NCBI RefSeq assembly: GCF_905220565.1
Contig: NC_059415.1
Coordinates: 8,608,501-8,672,500 of the forward strand
Reading direction: 5' to 3'
Source of the DNA: Melitaea cinxia
Taxonomy: Eukaryota; Arthropoda; Insecta; Lepidoptera; Nymphalidae
DNA length: 64,000 nucleotides
Shown here: positions 41,881 through 53,111 of the stretch, in pieces
How positions within the stretch are numbered: position 1 is the stretch's first letter
Layout of the letters: every line of letters starts with the position of its first letter
Made by a program: the position numbers and the translations under genes
Notes under the pieces: generated by a model
What the model was told of the DNA's origin: nothing
Database searches by the model: none
Seen by the model: the letters and a program-made list of their open reading frames with translations, nothing else

Positions 41881-41902
41881 AAATTGATAATATTATAATA
41901 TA

Positions 41903-41975
41903 CTAGCTGTGCCCGCGGCTTCGCCCGCGTTTAAATCAGTGAGTCAAAAAGTTTGCCCGGCAAACTTGCCACGAT
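41903..41975 (+). repeat. Dispersed repeat family H, copy 2, left end
   Basis: It starts actagctgtgcccgcggctt like 5428, then is cut short before the 8-bp array. The right part of the same family resumes at about 44390. Confidence 0.6.
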
Positions 41976-42068
41976 GTCCTTAGATGGCGAAGTGGCTTCT
42001 TCCGGACCTGGACAGATATAATATCATAAATAACGGTTCGTTATTAAACAGGTTTGTTATTTTTGTTG

Positions 42069-44292
42069 GCGTCCTGTCGTGTTGGCGCATTGGCGCGTTA
42101 GCACGTTGGCGCATTGGCGTGTTGGCGTGTTGGCGCATTGGCGTGTTGGCGTGTTGGCGCATGGGCGTGTTGGCGTGTTGGCGCATTGGCGTGTTGGCGT
42201 GTTGGCGCATGGGCGTGTTGGCGTGTTGGCGCATTGGCGTGTTGGCGTGTTGGCGCATTGGCGTGTTGGCGTGTTGGCGTGTTGGTGTGTTGGCGTGTTG
42301 GCGTATTGGCGTATTGGCGTGTTGGCGTGTTGGCGTATTGGCACATTGGCGTGTTGGCGCATTGGTGTATTGGCGTGTTGGCGTATTGGCGTGTTGACGT
42401 GTTGGTATGTTGGAGTGTTGGTCTGTTGGCGTGTTGGAGTTTTGGTATGTTGGCGTGTTGGCGTGTTGGCGTATCGGCGTGTTCGCATGTTGGCGTTTTG
42501 GCACATTGGCGTGTTAGCGTGTTGGCGCATTGGCACATTGGTGTGTTGGCGTGTTGGCGCATTGGCGTATTGGCGTGTTGGCGTATTGGCGTGTTGGCGT
42601 GTTGGCGTGTTGGAGTGTTGGAGTGTTGACGTGTTGGCGTGTTGGCGTACTGGCGTGTTGGCATGTTGGCGTTTTGACATGTTGGGGTGTTGGCGTATTT
42701 GCGTGTTGGCGTATTGGCGTATTGGCGTATTGGCGTATTGGCGTATTGGCGTATTGGCGTATTGGCGTGTTGGCGTATTGGCGTGTTGGCGTGTTGGCGT
42801 GTTGGCGTGTTGGCGTGTTGGCGTACTGGCGTGTTGTCATGTTGGCGTTTTGACATGTTGGGGTGTTGGCGTATTGGCGTGTTGGCGTATTGGCGTATTG
42901 GCGTATTGGCGTGTTGGCGTATTGGCGTGTTGGCGCATTGGCGTGTTGGAGTGTTGGCGTGTTGGCGTGTTGGCGTGTTGGCGTGTTGGCGTGTTGGCGT
43001 ATTGGCACATTGGCGTGTTGGCGTGTTGTAGTGTTGGCGTGTTGGCGTATTGGCGTGTTGACGTATTGGCGTGTTGGCGAATTGGCGTATTGGCGTGTTG
43101 GCGTGTTGACGTATTGGCGTGTTGGCATGTTGGCGTGTTGGCGTACTGGCGTGTTGTCATGTTGGCGTTTTGACATGTTGGGGTGTTGGCGTATTGGCGT
43201 GTTGGCGTATTGGCGTATTGGCGTATTGGCGTGTTGGCGTATTGGCGTGTTGGCGCATTGGCGTGTTGGAGTGTTGGCGTGTTGGCGTGTTGGCGTGTTG
43301 GCGTGTTGGCGTGTTGGCGTGTTGGCGTGTTGGCGTATTGGCACATTGGCGTGTTGGCGTGTTGTAGTGTTGGCGTGTTGGCGTATTGGCGTGTTGACGT
43401 ATTGGCGTGTTGGCGAATTGGCGTATTGGCGTGTTGGCGTGTTGACGTATTGGCGTGTTGGCATGTTGGCGTGTTGGCGTACTGGCGTGTTGGCATGTTG
43501 GCGTTTTGACATGTTGGGGTGTTGGCGTATTGGCGTATTGGCGTATTGGCGTATTGGCGTGTTGGCATATTGGCGTGTTGGCGCATTGGCGTGTTGGAGT
43601 GTTGGCGTGTTGGCGTGTTGGCGTATTGGCGTGTTGGCGTGTTGGCGTATTGGTGTGTTGGCATGTTGGCATGTTGGACTGTTGGCGTGTTGGTGTGTTG
43701 GCGTGTTGGTGTGTTGGCGTGTTGGCGTGTTGGCGTATTGGCGTGTTAGTGTGTTGGCGTGTTGGTGTGTTGGCGTGTTGGAGTGTTGGCGTGTTGGCGC
43801 ATTGGCGTGTTAGCGTGTTGGCGTTTTGACGTGTTAGCGTGTTGGCGTATTGGCGTATTGGCATGTTGGCGTGTTGGCGTGTTGGTGTGTTGGCGTGTTG
43901 GCGTGTTGGTGTGTTGGCGTGTTGGCGTATTGGCACATTGGCGTGTTGGCGCATTGGCGTATTAGCGTGTTGGCATATTGGAGTGTTGGCGTGTTGGCGT
44001 ATTGGCGTGTTGGCGTGTTGGCGTGTTGGCGTATTGGCGTGTTAGAGTGTTGGCGTGTTGGCGTGTTGGAGTGTTGGCGTATTGGCGTGTTGGCGCATTC
44101 GCGTGTTGGCGTGTTGGCGTTTTGACGTGTTGGCGTGTTGGCGTGTTGGCGTATTGGCACATTGGCGTGTTGGCGCATTGGCGTATTGGCGTGTTGGCGT
44201 GTTGGCGTATTGTCGTGTTGACGTGTTGGCATGTTGGAGTGTTGGCGTGTTGGCGTGTTGGAGTTTTGGTATGTTGGCGTATTGGCGTGTTT
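42069..44292. repeat. Minisatellite of an 8-bp unit (about 2.2 kb, roughly 275 units)
   Basis: The unit is gtgttggc with variants gtattggc, gcattggc, gagttggc, gtgttgac and others. It is nearly free of stop codons in several frames on both strands because three 8-bp units make eight codons (CWRVGVLA on plus; RQHANTPT on minus). The marker tactggcgtgttg occurs at 42648, 42824, 43144 and 43480, giving intervals of 176, 320 and 336 bp, all multiples of 8. Segments as a whole were therefore amplified. The open frames have no start context, domain or codon signature and are not called as genes. Confidence 0.93.
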
Positions 44293-44389
44293 AAGTTAGG
44301 CGGACAATAAAAAAAATGTCGATGCTTACAATTTTAGTAATTTTCCAATATGCAATGAATCAAAACTAATGAATGAAAACTATTGCTAA

Positions 44390-45385
44390 CGGGCGTCAGA
44401 TGTAACCATCCAACTGCTGTCAAACGCCCTTAGCAGTGGAATATCAAAAAATCCGTTCTTAGCGGACGCTTACTAACTATAATCTCCCACCCTGCTAAAT
44501 TTCATCTTTGTCCATCCTGGATGGATGGACCATCCAGCGGTTTTTGAGTTCTCGTGATGAGTGAGTCAGTGACCTTTCTCTTTTATATATATAGATTACG
44601 ATGCATTATTTGGACTCCTTTTCACCATCTATAGAGCATACATTTTAAATTTCGTCTCTTACTTTAAAAACATAGGCCTTTCATACAAACTTCCGACCCC
44701 CGTTTTATCTTTTACGTCCTATACAAAACCTACTTGCCAAATTTCAAGTTTTTAGTCGTTATAGTTTCGGAAATTTCGTGATGAGTGAGTCAACCTACCA
44801 TCCCTCGTTTTAACCCCAAAAGGAAGTTGATTTCTAAAGGTACATTATTTAGACACCTTCTCACCATCTATAAAGCATGCATTTTAAATTTCAAGTCTCT
44901 TACTTCAAAAACATAGGACTTTCATACAAACTTGCAACCCCTGTTTTATCCCCTTAGGGGTCGAATTTCGTAAAATCCGTTCTCAGCGAATGTTTACGCC
45001 TTATAAAAAACCTACCTGCCAAATTTCAAGTTTGTAGGTGTTAAAGTTTCGGAGATTTCCTGATGAGTGAGTCAACCTACCATCCCCCGTTTTAACCCCA
45101 AAAGGGAGTTAATTTCTAAAGATACATTATTTGGACAACTTTTCATCATCTACACAGCATACATTTTAAATTTCAAGTCTCTTACTTCAAAAATATAGGA
45201 CTTTCATACAAACTTGCAACCCCCGTTTTACCCCCTTAGGGGTCGAGTTTCGTAAAATCCGTTCTTAGCGGATGTCTATGTTCTATAAGGAGCCTACTTG
45301 CCAAATTTCAAGTTTGTAGGTGTTATAGTTTCGGAGATTTCGTGATGAGTGAGTGACCTTTCGCTTTTATATATATTATAGAATA
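44390..45385 (+). repeat. Dispersed repeat family H, copy 2, right part: tandem units
   Basis: Three to four related units of about 210-280 bp, each with cattatttggac(a)cctt-type, aatttcaagt and gatgagtgagt blocks, and aaaatccgttcttagcgga in most. Unit starts are near 44390, 44600, 44839 and 45120. The end block gacctttcgcttttatatat also ends copy 1 near 7130. Confidence 0.6.
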
Positions 45386-45763
45386 TCATCAAGGACAAAA
45401 AAGTCAAAGACAATTATTAAAAGAATCATCTTTATTGATAATGGTTACCTTAATTTCACTTTTAAACGTAGTATAAATGAAATAAAATATATTGTTTATT
45501 CGTTTTAATATAACGGAAATTTGAAATAGGACTGCCGTGTAGCGTAGTAGAATAATGTCAATGTCAATTTGTTATTATCAATTGTAAATTCTGAAAGCCT
45601 TCTCCATACTATGTGACTTTGGCGAAACCATCTGTGCTAGCTTGGCACTGTTAGAAGCCATTTCTGAATGAATGAATGAAAATTCTGAAAGCCATTAAAC
45701 CAACCAATCAATCAATTAACTGTAAATGCGTATTTTTGTTTTTTTTTTTTGTCAAATTTTTGT

Positions 45764-45777
45764 GAATTATGAACAGT
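45764..45777. repeat. Target site duplication of the RTE-like LINE, left copy
   Basis: GAATTATGAACAGT, identical to 47260-47273. Confidence 0.85.
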
Positions 45778-47259
45778 CTTCTTCTTCTTCCTGCCCTTAT
45801 CCCACTTATGTAGGGTCGGCACAACATGTTTTCCTCTTCCATTCCTCTCTATTATTCGTCACTTCAGTGCTTACTCCTTTCTTTCTCATATCCTCACTCA
45901 CACAATCCATCCATCGCTTTTTCGGTCTGCCGATCGCTCTTCGTCCTTCGACATTCATCCCTAACATTTTTTTACCGACATAGTGGTCATCCCTCCTCAT
46001 TACATGCCCATACCACGCTAACCTATTGCTCCTCATTTTCTCTGTCACGGGTGCTACTTTCAAACTTCCCCTTATATACTCATTTCTAATCCGATCTTTC
46101 CTCGTCACTCCACACATCCATCTTAGCATTCTCATCTCGGCTGCGTGCATTCTTCTTTCATCCGTCACTTTTGTTGCCCAACATTCCGATCCATACATTA
46201 CGACAGGTCTTATGATCGTTTTATAGATTTTCCCCTTAAGTTTAAGGGGCATTCGTGGATCACAAGCTGTTCCAGAGACCTGTCGCCATTTCATCCATCC
46301 CGCATTTATTCTATTTTTCACGTCACGGTCTATGTTGCCGTCATTTTGTATTAATGACCCAAGGTAGCGGAAGTCGGAGCAGACTGGTAGGGATACACCA
46401 TCCAAGGCAATATGGGAAAAACCGGACGAACCGCTGAAATCGCAGAACAAGTGCTCGGTTTTAGACCTACTATCCTCAATCCCGTGCCCTCCAGTCTTTC
46501 CTGCCATTTTCCCAGTCTGCTCTGTACCTCAAGCACATTATCTCCGACAAGAACAACGTCGTCAGCAAACAGCATACACCAGGGTGCTTCCTCCTGTATG
46601 TCTGATGTTAGAACATCTATTACCAGGAGGAATAGATACGGGCTTAAAGCCGACCCCTGGTGCAAACCTACAGCCACATTGAACTTGTCAGTTACCCCGG
46701 CTTCGGACCGGACGTGGGTGCTAGCTCTATCATACATCGCCTGAACAAGTCGTACATACTTCTCTGGCACTCCTTTCCCTTTCATAGCCCACCACAGAAC
46801 CTTACGGGGGACTCTATCGTATGCCTTTTCCAGATCTACGAACACCATATGCAGGTCTTTTTGTGCGAGTCGATATTTTTCGCAGAGTTGGCGGAGTGCA
46901 AATATGGCGTCCGTAGTTCCCCGGCCCGGCATAAATCTAAATTGGTTCTGTGTGACCTTACATTCTTCTCTCATTCGTCGCGCTATCACTTTCTCCCATA
47001 TCTTCATACTATGTGACATGAGCTTTATTCCCCGATAGCTGCTGCAGTCCTGTATGTCACCTTTATTTTTAAAAATGGGCACCAGTGAACTGTAGCACCA
47101 TTCCTCGGGTATGACCTCTTCTTGCAGCAAATTATTGAAAAATAAAGTCAGCCACTTCCATCCATCCGCCTTCAAAAACTTCCATACTTCCGCTGGTATA
47201 CCATCTGGCCCAACTGCTTTTCCATTCTTCATACTCTGCACTGCCCAGTTAATTAAGCA
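45778..47259 (-). mobile_element. 5'-truncated RTE-like LINE with 14-bp target duplication
   Basis: About 1.48 kb on the minus strand. It keeps only the reverse transcriptase and C-terminal part, then a short 3' end of (GAA)n type (cttcttcttcttcc on plus). Both flanks carry GAATTATGAACAGT, so truncation happened at insertion. Confidence 0.88.
45806..47241 (-). pseudogene. RTE-like reverse transcriptase, C-terminal fragment, frameshifted
   Basis: From 47241 to about 46480 the frame shows KAVGPDGIPAEVWK, SSYRGIKLMSHSMKIWEKVI, FMPGRGTTDAIFALRQLCEK, MVFVDLEKAYDRVPRKVLWW, GLHQGSALSPYLF and the catalytic FADDVVLV. A frameshift near 46500 leads to the second frame (to 45806) with FRYLGSLIQNDG, VVMYGSECWATK, RNEYIRGSLKVAPVTEKMR and NRLAWYGHVMRRDD, the C-terminal region typical of RTE-like proteins. 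The endonuclease domain is missing. Confidence 0.87.
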
Positions 47260-47273
47260 GAATTATGAACAGT
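47260..47273. repeat. Target site duplication of the RTE-like LINE, right copy
   Basis: GAATTATGAACAGT, matching 45764-45777. Confidence 0.85.
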
Positions 47274-47596
47274 GTTTTTGCTTTATTGTTTGGTAAGAGT
47301 AAAAGTAAGAATTAACGTTGTACATTTTTCTGAGTTCATTAGTAATTTATTAATCTGTTGTATTACTATTTATAAACCTCAGTTATATATATTTCGTTGC
47401 AGTAGGGTTTTTTAATGCCTACTTTAAAAATCTTATGAATTTTATTCGTTATTACAGTTTTTGTTTCATTTGCATTTTGCGGTTTATTACCTTTCTTGGA
47501 TAGAAATATGTTGACTATCAATTGATATATTATTTGTGCCTACATGAATTTTAAAATCGTTTAATGTGCATAACAAACAAGGTTTAAATTTACCTG

Positions 47597-47865
47597 CACA
47601 ATTTTGGGATGGGAACCCGGTCCTGCTAGACACGGCGTCGTCGGGATTGTTCAGAGGTGAGCCGGACAGTCCCCCTGGAAGGATCCTGTTGCCTGCAGAT
47701 CCGGGACCCACCAATTAAAGCGGCTGAAGGCGCCCGCAGGGGTTTTGGTCGGTATTACACCCCCAAGTGCTGAAGCCGACATACGGTCTAGGAATGCCTA
47801 CCCGGGCATCCTGGATATCACCCGTAAATGGGTTCCCCTGCGATACCAAAAAAAAAAAAACGTTC
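47597..47865 (+). repeat. R1-LINE-like 3'-region fragment with poly-A
   Basis: It matches, in the opposite orientation, 27345-27650 (gaacccggtcctgctaga, ccggacagtccccc, ttaaagcggctgaagg, gatatcacccgtaaatgggt). It ends in an A run at 47849-47860. It is a 5'-truncated retroposed tail. Confidence 0.7.
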
Positions 47866-47869
47866 CATC

Positions 47870-49470
47870 AATCGTCCCCAAAGAATAAAATGATAACTTC
47901 AAATATCTTAGTTTTAATCTTATGCCATTTTAGGGATCTGTGGGCGGTAATAAATCTGCTCAATTTTTTTATTTCACGAAGTTACAAAATTTTATCATAG
48001 TATTCATACATTGAACACAGACCTTAAATTACGAGATTTTTTTATTTAATAATTTTCTCATAAATTTACTATTTTTTTAAATTTAAGTTTTTAATTTAAC
48101 ATTTTACGAGAATAAGACGATATTAAATTATTATAATCATCACTTGCGGCCTAACAATCCGTAGAATAAAATAACAAGTAATGAGTGGAATATGTGACTC
48201 GGGTCAGGCTGTATGATGATAATGGATATTATAGACCTTAAACGATGACTCATTTTGATTATTATATAAGTTTTAACTTCTTTAGCGGCGTTGTGCACTT
48301 TTTTGTGATGGGTAAAAAATGTTAATCTCGTGTCAGCTGATCGCGTCAGCCGCCAAGACACGTGGCCTAAGTGCCTAGTGCGAGTTTTGTTTAATCCGTC
48401 TCGCAATAACGGGCGTAAACTTTAACTTCATTTTGTATGGGAAATTCGGGATTTCAACCTAGTTCTCGCGTTTACCGATAGATGACTCTGTATCGATTGT
48501 ATCGTATACTCTTCTTTATCGTCTAGGCTGAAAAATTCGTAAGACGGAGGGCGATTCGTAGACAGCCGGCGCGGCGTAGGAGAGGAAGTATCCCCTCTCA
48601 TTCTACCGTGCGGCGAAAATTGATGGGCGAAAATGTATGCCTGCGCCTGCTGTTTCGTTTAAGCGCTTGTGCGAATGTTGTCGTGTGTGTTATTTTAATG
48701 TAAAATAATTGTAAAAGTTTGTGTACGATAGCGCAATAAATGAGTATTGTATTTTACCACATTAATGATAGTACTTTTATACTGATAATTAAAGCAATTC
48801 GTGCAAAATTATTCACCAACCATTCCAAAATATCAAAAATGCACAACGTTAATATTCAAGTTTTCACTTCTTTCGCCACTCCCGGAGTGCAAGCCGTTGT
48901 TTATTTTTTTTCTTGAATACTATCTGTATTTTAATAACTAGGCATGTTTCACTAAATCATTTCGAACATACAAGAAATAACCTTTTATCAAAGCTATGAA
49001 TCACTAGCTTGCGCCCAGAAAAATATGTTTTTTATTTTTATTCTTCGGGGACAGCGAAAAAACTACGCTGTAAATGGGTATAGTATTTTCCCTTAAAACT
49101 CGTTCGTAACAAATCGTGAAGTACGCGTAGTATGCTTTATAATTTGTTAGACTTAGTGGTGAGACATGGATGTTGTGTGAAATTGTCATAGAAGTTTAAA
49201 TGAAATGCAGAGACAGGCTTGTTTTAGTATGAACAATAGAAAAAATAAAACTATACTACAAAGAAAAACTGAACATATCTGAGAGATAACAAATGTGTAC
49301 AAGATGTCAAGGTCAAATCTAAATACATCAAGCATACAAAAATTATGAAATAGACGCACATATTATTGTTCTTGAAACAATAAAATCAACCATTTAATAT
49401 ATCACATTGAAGTGAAATGAAGAATAATATTTAAAATAAATAAACATTACTAACAAACAATAATTACTTA
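47870..49470. other. AT-rich intergenic sequence
   Basis: No gene is seen. The part at 48300-48680 is GC-richer and has no recognisable frame. It may be an eroded repeat or a promoter-like region, but nothing supports either. Confidence 0.35.
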
Positions 49471-49472
49471 TT

Positions 49473-49526
49473 TATTAGAAAACTATTGGTTACCTACGTA
49501 ACTTACGTAGCCAATAGTTTTCTAAT
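49473..49526. repeat. Inverted repeat beside the LTR element
   Basis: attagaaaactattgg (49473-49488) and ccaatagttttctaat (49511-49526) are perfect complements, with partly complementary sequence between them (ttacctacgtaacttacgtag). It lies 30 bp outside the LTR element, so it belongs to the target site. Confidence 0.75.
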
Positions 49527-49555
49527 TTATTTATTTATTTATTTATTAGCACCAA

Positions 49556-49559
49556 CAAA
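49556..49559. repeat. 4-bp target site duplication, left
   Basis: CAAA, matched by CAAA at 57090-57093 directly outside the other LTR. Confidence 0.85.
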
Positions 49560-49825
49560 TTACGTTTGCCACAGCCGATGGATCCAAAAAAAACCAATTA
49601 CTTTTATAAAAATTTATTAATATAGTGAAATTTAAAATAAAACTTATTCTAAGTAACAATAGTTCTCGATGCTAGAGACTCTATATAATTGAATTATTAT
49701 TTGTTAAAAATGTAAAAAGTAAAATATGAGAATGCTGATGATGCTCTTGATTGACGTCATATATTGTAGCGGCGACTCGTGGCGACGCGCGATGTCAGCG
49801 ATTCCCTTGTAGGCATTGTACGTAA
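49560..49825 (-). repeat. 3' LTR of the errantivirus-type element
   Basis: 266 bp, no difference seen from 56824-57089. The ends TTACG/CGTAA are inverted repeats. Confidence 0.93.
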
Positions 49826-49837
49826 CACCTCCACCCG
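49826..49837 (-). promoter_or_regulatory. Polypurine tract
   Basis: On the minus strand GGGTGGAGGTG lies directly before the 3' LTR, the position where plus-strand DNA synthesis is primed. Confidence 0.75.
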
Positions 49838-49848
49838 CAGAACAGCAA

Positions 49849-51588
49849 CTATTTTGTCAGCTTCAGAGAAAATGTTGCTGGAAGTTCATCCCGTCTAATG
49901 GTAGTTTTATCTACTTCTTCATATACAGGTGTCTTAGGAGTTTGATGCTTTTCTTCATTTTCTGATTTGAAGGGCCAGCATCTATATATTCGCCTTATTA
50001 ATACAATGATTACAACTGATACACAAGATATTAGGATGTAGAATGGTATCGTTGTATGGTATAAAACAATTGATTGCGTCTTATCTATCTGTATAGGACT
50101 TTCTATTAAAAATTTATCTTGGATGCTGTGAAGTTCGTCTAAACTAATTGTTTTAGAACCGGTGTGGGTGTAGGTAGTGGTTTGATTAATTTTGTTGTAC
50201 GGGATCCTAGATAGCTTCAGCGGCTGGCCTTTTATCTCATCATTTTCATTGATGACAGTGAATTCACTAGTCCGCAGCAGGCAATTTATGGGAATGGTGA
50301 CCAAATAACTTCCTTGTAGTGTATTGAATTCTTTTCTTTCACATGATAATTGCACTTTCTCTGGCTCAGGTAATGAGATGACATAATGTTGATCGTCCAG
50401 TTTAACTATCGCTACAGCAGATAACATAACCTTCGTGAAGTGGCAAGTTTCCTTTAGATTTTGGTTAGTGATGAGCTCTTGAATGCAGTCTGGTTCTGTA
50501 CGAATTTGATGACTTATATTCTGGTCACAGAGATATAATACCCTGCTATACTTCGGGCATTCAGCCTCTATGTACACAAATGCTTTCTCATTTGTTGCTA
50601 TATAAGGAAAGGGAGGAATAAGGGCTAGTTGTTTTTCATTTGGAACGATAGATAATCTGTACAAGTTATATCTGTCTAGGGATATTATAGGAAATTTGTA
50701 AACTATAACTATTGTTTTATCATTATAGTAGGAACCCAGTTTAATTAAGTCATAATATTCCCGTAATTCTAAATCAGGAATTTGCTCCTTACCATATATA
50801 CTTATTAACTTATCTAACATTGATTTTAATACTTCTATATCTATCATAGAATGATGAGTGCTCGATGCACGAATAAAAGCCATTATATTTTCTAACCTAA
50901 CTATTTCTAGAACTAAATCCTCTACATTATTACTTATAATTCCTAATAATTGGGCAAACTGTGCTGACTGGACTAAACTATTGTCTCTACGCGAATTTAC
51001 TTCTAAAAGAAATTCTAATGTGTTATTAATTTTTTCTTGATTTATGGTTAACTGGTCTAAAATGCTTTTATGTTTTAACATCCATTCTTTACTAAGACTA
51101 ATATGACTATTGAATTCTGAAATAATTTTATTCTCGTTATTTTGCAGTATTTGAATAGCCTCATTGTACTTTTGAGCATCAAGATAGTCTAAATTACCTG
51201 TAATACTTTTTATTAATGATCCAAGGCTATCTACAAGACCTCTTTTAACTCTTAAAGGTTCTAAGGATTTAACTTGACTCAATACCTTGTTAAGCTTGTT
51301 TGTAAGATAATTAATCTGGTACTCGTAAAGAATGTAAGTTTCATTGTTCAGTCTAGTCTTGAATATGTTAAGTTGTGTCTGTACAGAATATATTTTATCT
51401 TCAATGTCAGTTAGTTTTACATACTGTATAAAGGAGTGATAATGTGATATTAGTCTGGTCGGTCCCAATTTGTAGGGTAAAAGTCCAGGTCCGTCAGCTA
51501 AGCTTTCAAGTCTTATGGTTTGAGGATGCGACACGTGTATTGTCAGCAATAGCAGAATCCTGCAACAATTGATTACTTTTAGGTACAC
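49849..51588 (-). CDS. env: Errantivirus-type Env (fusion-protein-like), 579 aa
   Basis: One open frame. It has an N-terminal signal peptide (about residues 4-18), a furin-type RVKR site at 113-116 followed by a Gly-rich hydrophobic stretch like a fusion peptide, and a long helical region. Several Cys lie in the second half. A membrane helix follows at about 514-531, then a 48-residue cytosolic tail. This layout is that of the insect errantivirus Env, related to the baculovirus F protein. The start overlaps the end of the integrase frame by 83 nt; relatives express env from a spliced mRNA, and the same is likely here. No internal stop is seen. Whether it is made or works cannot be told from sequence. 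Confidence 0.9.
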   Translation of the reverse strand: MYLKVINCCRILLLLTIHVSHPQTIRLESLADGPGLLPYKLGPTRLISHYHSFIQYVKLTDIEDKIYSVQTQLNIFKTRLNNETYILYEYQINYLTNKLNKVLSQVKSLEPLRVKRGLVDSLGSLIKSITGNLDYLDAQKYNEAIQILQNNENKIISEFNSHISLSKEWMLKHKSILDQLTINQEKINNTLEFLLEVNSRRDNSLVQSAQFAQLLGIISNNVEDLVLEIVRLENIMAFIRASSTHHSMIDIEVLKSMLDKLISIYGKEQIPDLELREYYDLIKLGSYYNDKTIVIVYKFPIISLDRYNLYRLSIVPNEKQLALIPPFPYIATNEKAFVYIEAECPKYSRVLYLCDQNISHQIRTEPDCIQELITNQNLKETCHFTKVMLSAVAIVKLDDQHYVISLPEPEKVQLSCERKEFNTLQGSYLVTIPINCLLRTSEFTVINENDEIKGQPLKLSRIPYNKINQTTTYTHTGSKTISLDELHSIQDKFLIESPIQIDKTQSIVLYHTTIPFYILISCVSVVIIVLIRRIYRCWPFKSENEEKHQTPKTPVYEEVDKTTIRRDELPATFSLKLTK

Positions 51589-53111
51589 GTTTTAGACGCG
51601 ATTTAGCTACGGGGCCTCGCTTTTTCGAAGTGTATATATGGATTGGTAAATCAGCTAAGACTGTGTCCTGTGTGTATCGTGGTGCTAACTTCTGTCGGCT
51701 AGCTATAGGGTTTTTGATAAAAACTCGTTGGTCAGGCTGGTATTCTACTTCGGGTTCTCGATTTTTATTTCTATTATTCATTAAATTTGTACGGTCTACA
51801 TTAGTGGATTCGTTAATTACCTCATATACGGTTTTCATCTGGTCACGGTGTGTAAGGATATATTGTTGCATTAAATGTTCCGTTAAGTCTATGTCTAAGG
51901 GGTCTCTGGGGTCGAAATGTCCTCTAATTATGTCATGGGGTCTACACTTAGTAAAGCTATGTATGGAACTATTGTAAGCTAGTATCGCGTAAGGCATTTG
52001 ATTTACAGTGGGTTCATCTTTTTGTTTCAATCGGAGTATGCGTAGATGTTCTAATAAGGTTGAATGGAATCTTTCTACAATGCCATTGTCATTTGGGGAA
52101 TTAGCTAAAGTTCTGTGGTGGTTAATTTTGTGTAGTCTTATAAATTCGTTAAAAAGTTGGTTTGTAAATTCAGTTCCATTGTCAGTAACTATAGTCAGGG
52201 GTAGTCCGTGGTGAGTACAGTAAATCAATAGTCCTTGTAAAATACTGATTGCTGTACCGTCACGTAAATGATAAGCTTGACCGTATTTTGAGAAGGAGTC
52301 TACAAATGTCAAATACTTCTCGTTCTGAGCAGTGAATATATCCATGTGTACTATCTCTAAAGGTTTGGTTGCTGGCGGTACAATATTAAATATTGGTCTT
52401 ATGGGGTTTCTGTCGTATTTTGTCTGTCCACATACAGTACATTCATTGACGTATTTGGTGATCTCCTCTTTCATCTTAGGCCAATAATAGCGACGAGATA
52501 AAGCCAAGTAACATTCATTAATGCCTCTATGATTTGTCTTTCCTTCGTGATAATGTTTAAGTATCTCTTGCTGCCTTAAATATTCCTTTACATCTTCTAG
52601 CTCGGTTTTTGCCAAAACTAGATTCATAGAGGAATTTTTAAAATTTCTCTGGAGTATTGGTAAAATTGAATACATGCCTAGGGGTGGTGAGATCTTAAGG
52701 GCGGTTTTTACTTTAGGATTAACGTATTCTTTAATAGCATTAACAACGTCTTGTTCTAAGGAGGATTCTGAAACTTGTATGTGAGTCCGTGTGTGAGTGT
52801 CAAACGGTTTTGTTACGGTTGTACGTCGTTTAATGTCACCTACTATAGTGAAACAGATCTGTCTATGGAATTTATTAAGGGGCTCGTCAGTAATTGGTAT
52901 CTCAAGTATGGGGTTTTCGCTAGATGTATGTATGGTAGCAGTTGAGGATCCTGATGGTTCGGGTATGATGGATATATCGATTCCGCATTCTTTTAAAAGA
53001 GATTCAGTTTCTTCGTTATTTACTTGAACTCGCGACAAAGCATCTGCATTGGTGTTACAGTTTCTTCGTTATTTACTTGAACTCGCGACAAAGCATCTGC
53101 ATTGGTGTTAC
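51506..53111 (-). pseudogene. pol: Pol, integrase part (second fragment of split pol)
   Basis: This frame carries integrase: the zinc-binding HHCC region (HYHEGKTNHRG to CTVCGQ), the first catalytic Asp in VHMDIF, the second in VTDNGTEF and the Glu in GIVERFHSTLLEHL. A chromatin- or DNA-binding C-terminal part follows. It is separated from the reverse transcriptase frame by a 53-bp tandem duplication at 53006-53111, so it cannot be read through from the first pol fragment. It ends inside the start of env. Confidence 0.87.
53006..53111. repeat. 53-bp tandem duplication that breaks pol
   Basis: Two adjacent copies, 53006-53058 and 53059-53111, read as identical. 53 is not a multiple of 3, so the frame changes and the reverse transcriptase/RNase H fragment ends here. 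Confidence 0.88.

Noticed and set aside
42057..44310. Long overlapping open frames on both strands (up to about 364 residues)
   Set aside because: They are pure consequences of an 8-bp tandem repeat; no start context, domain or codon signature.
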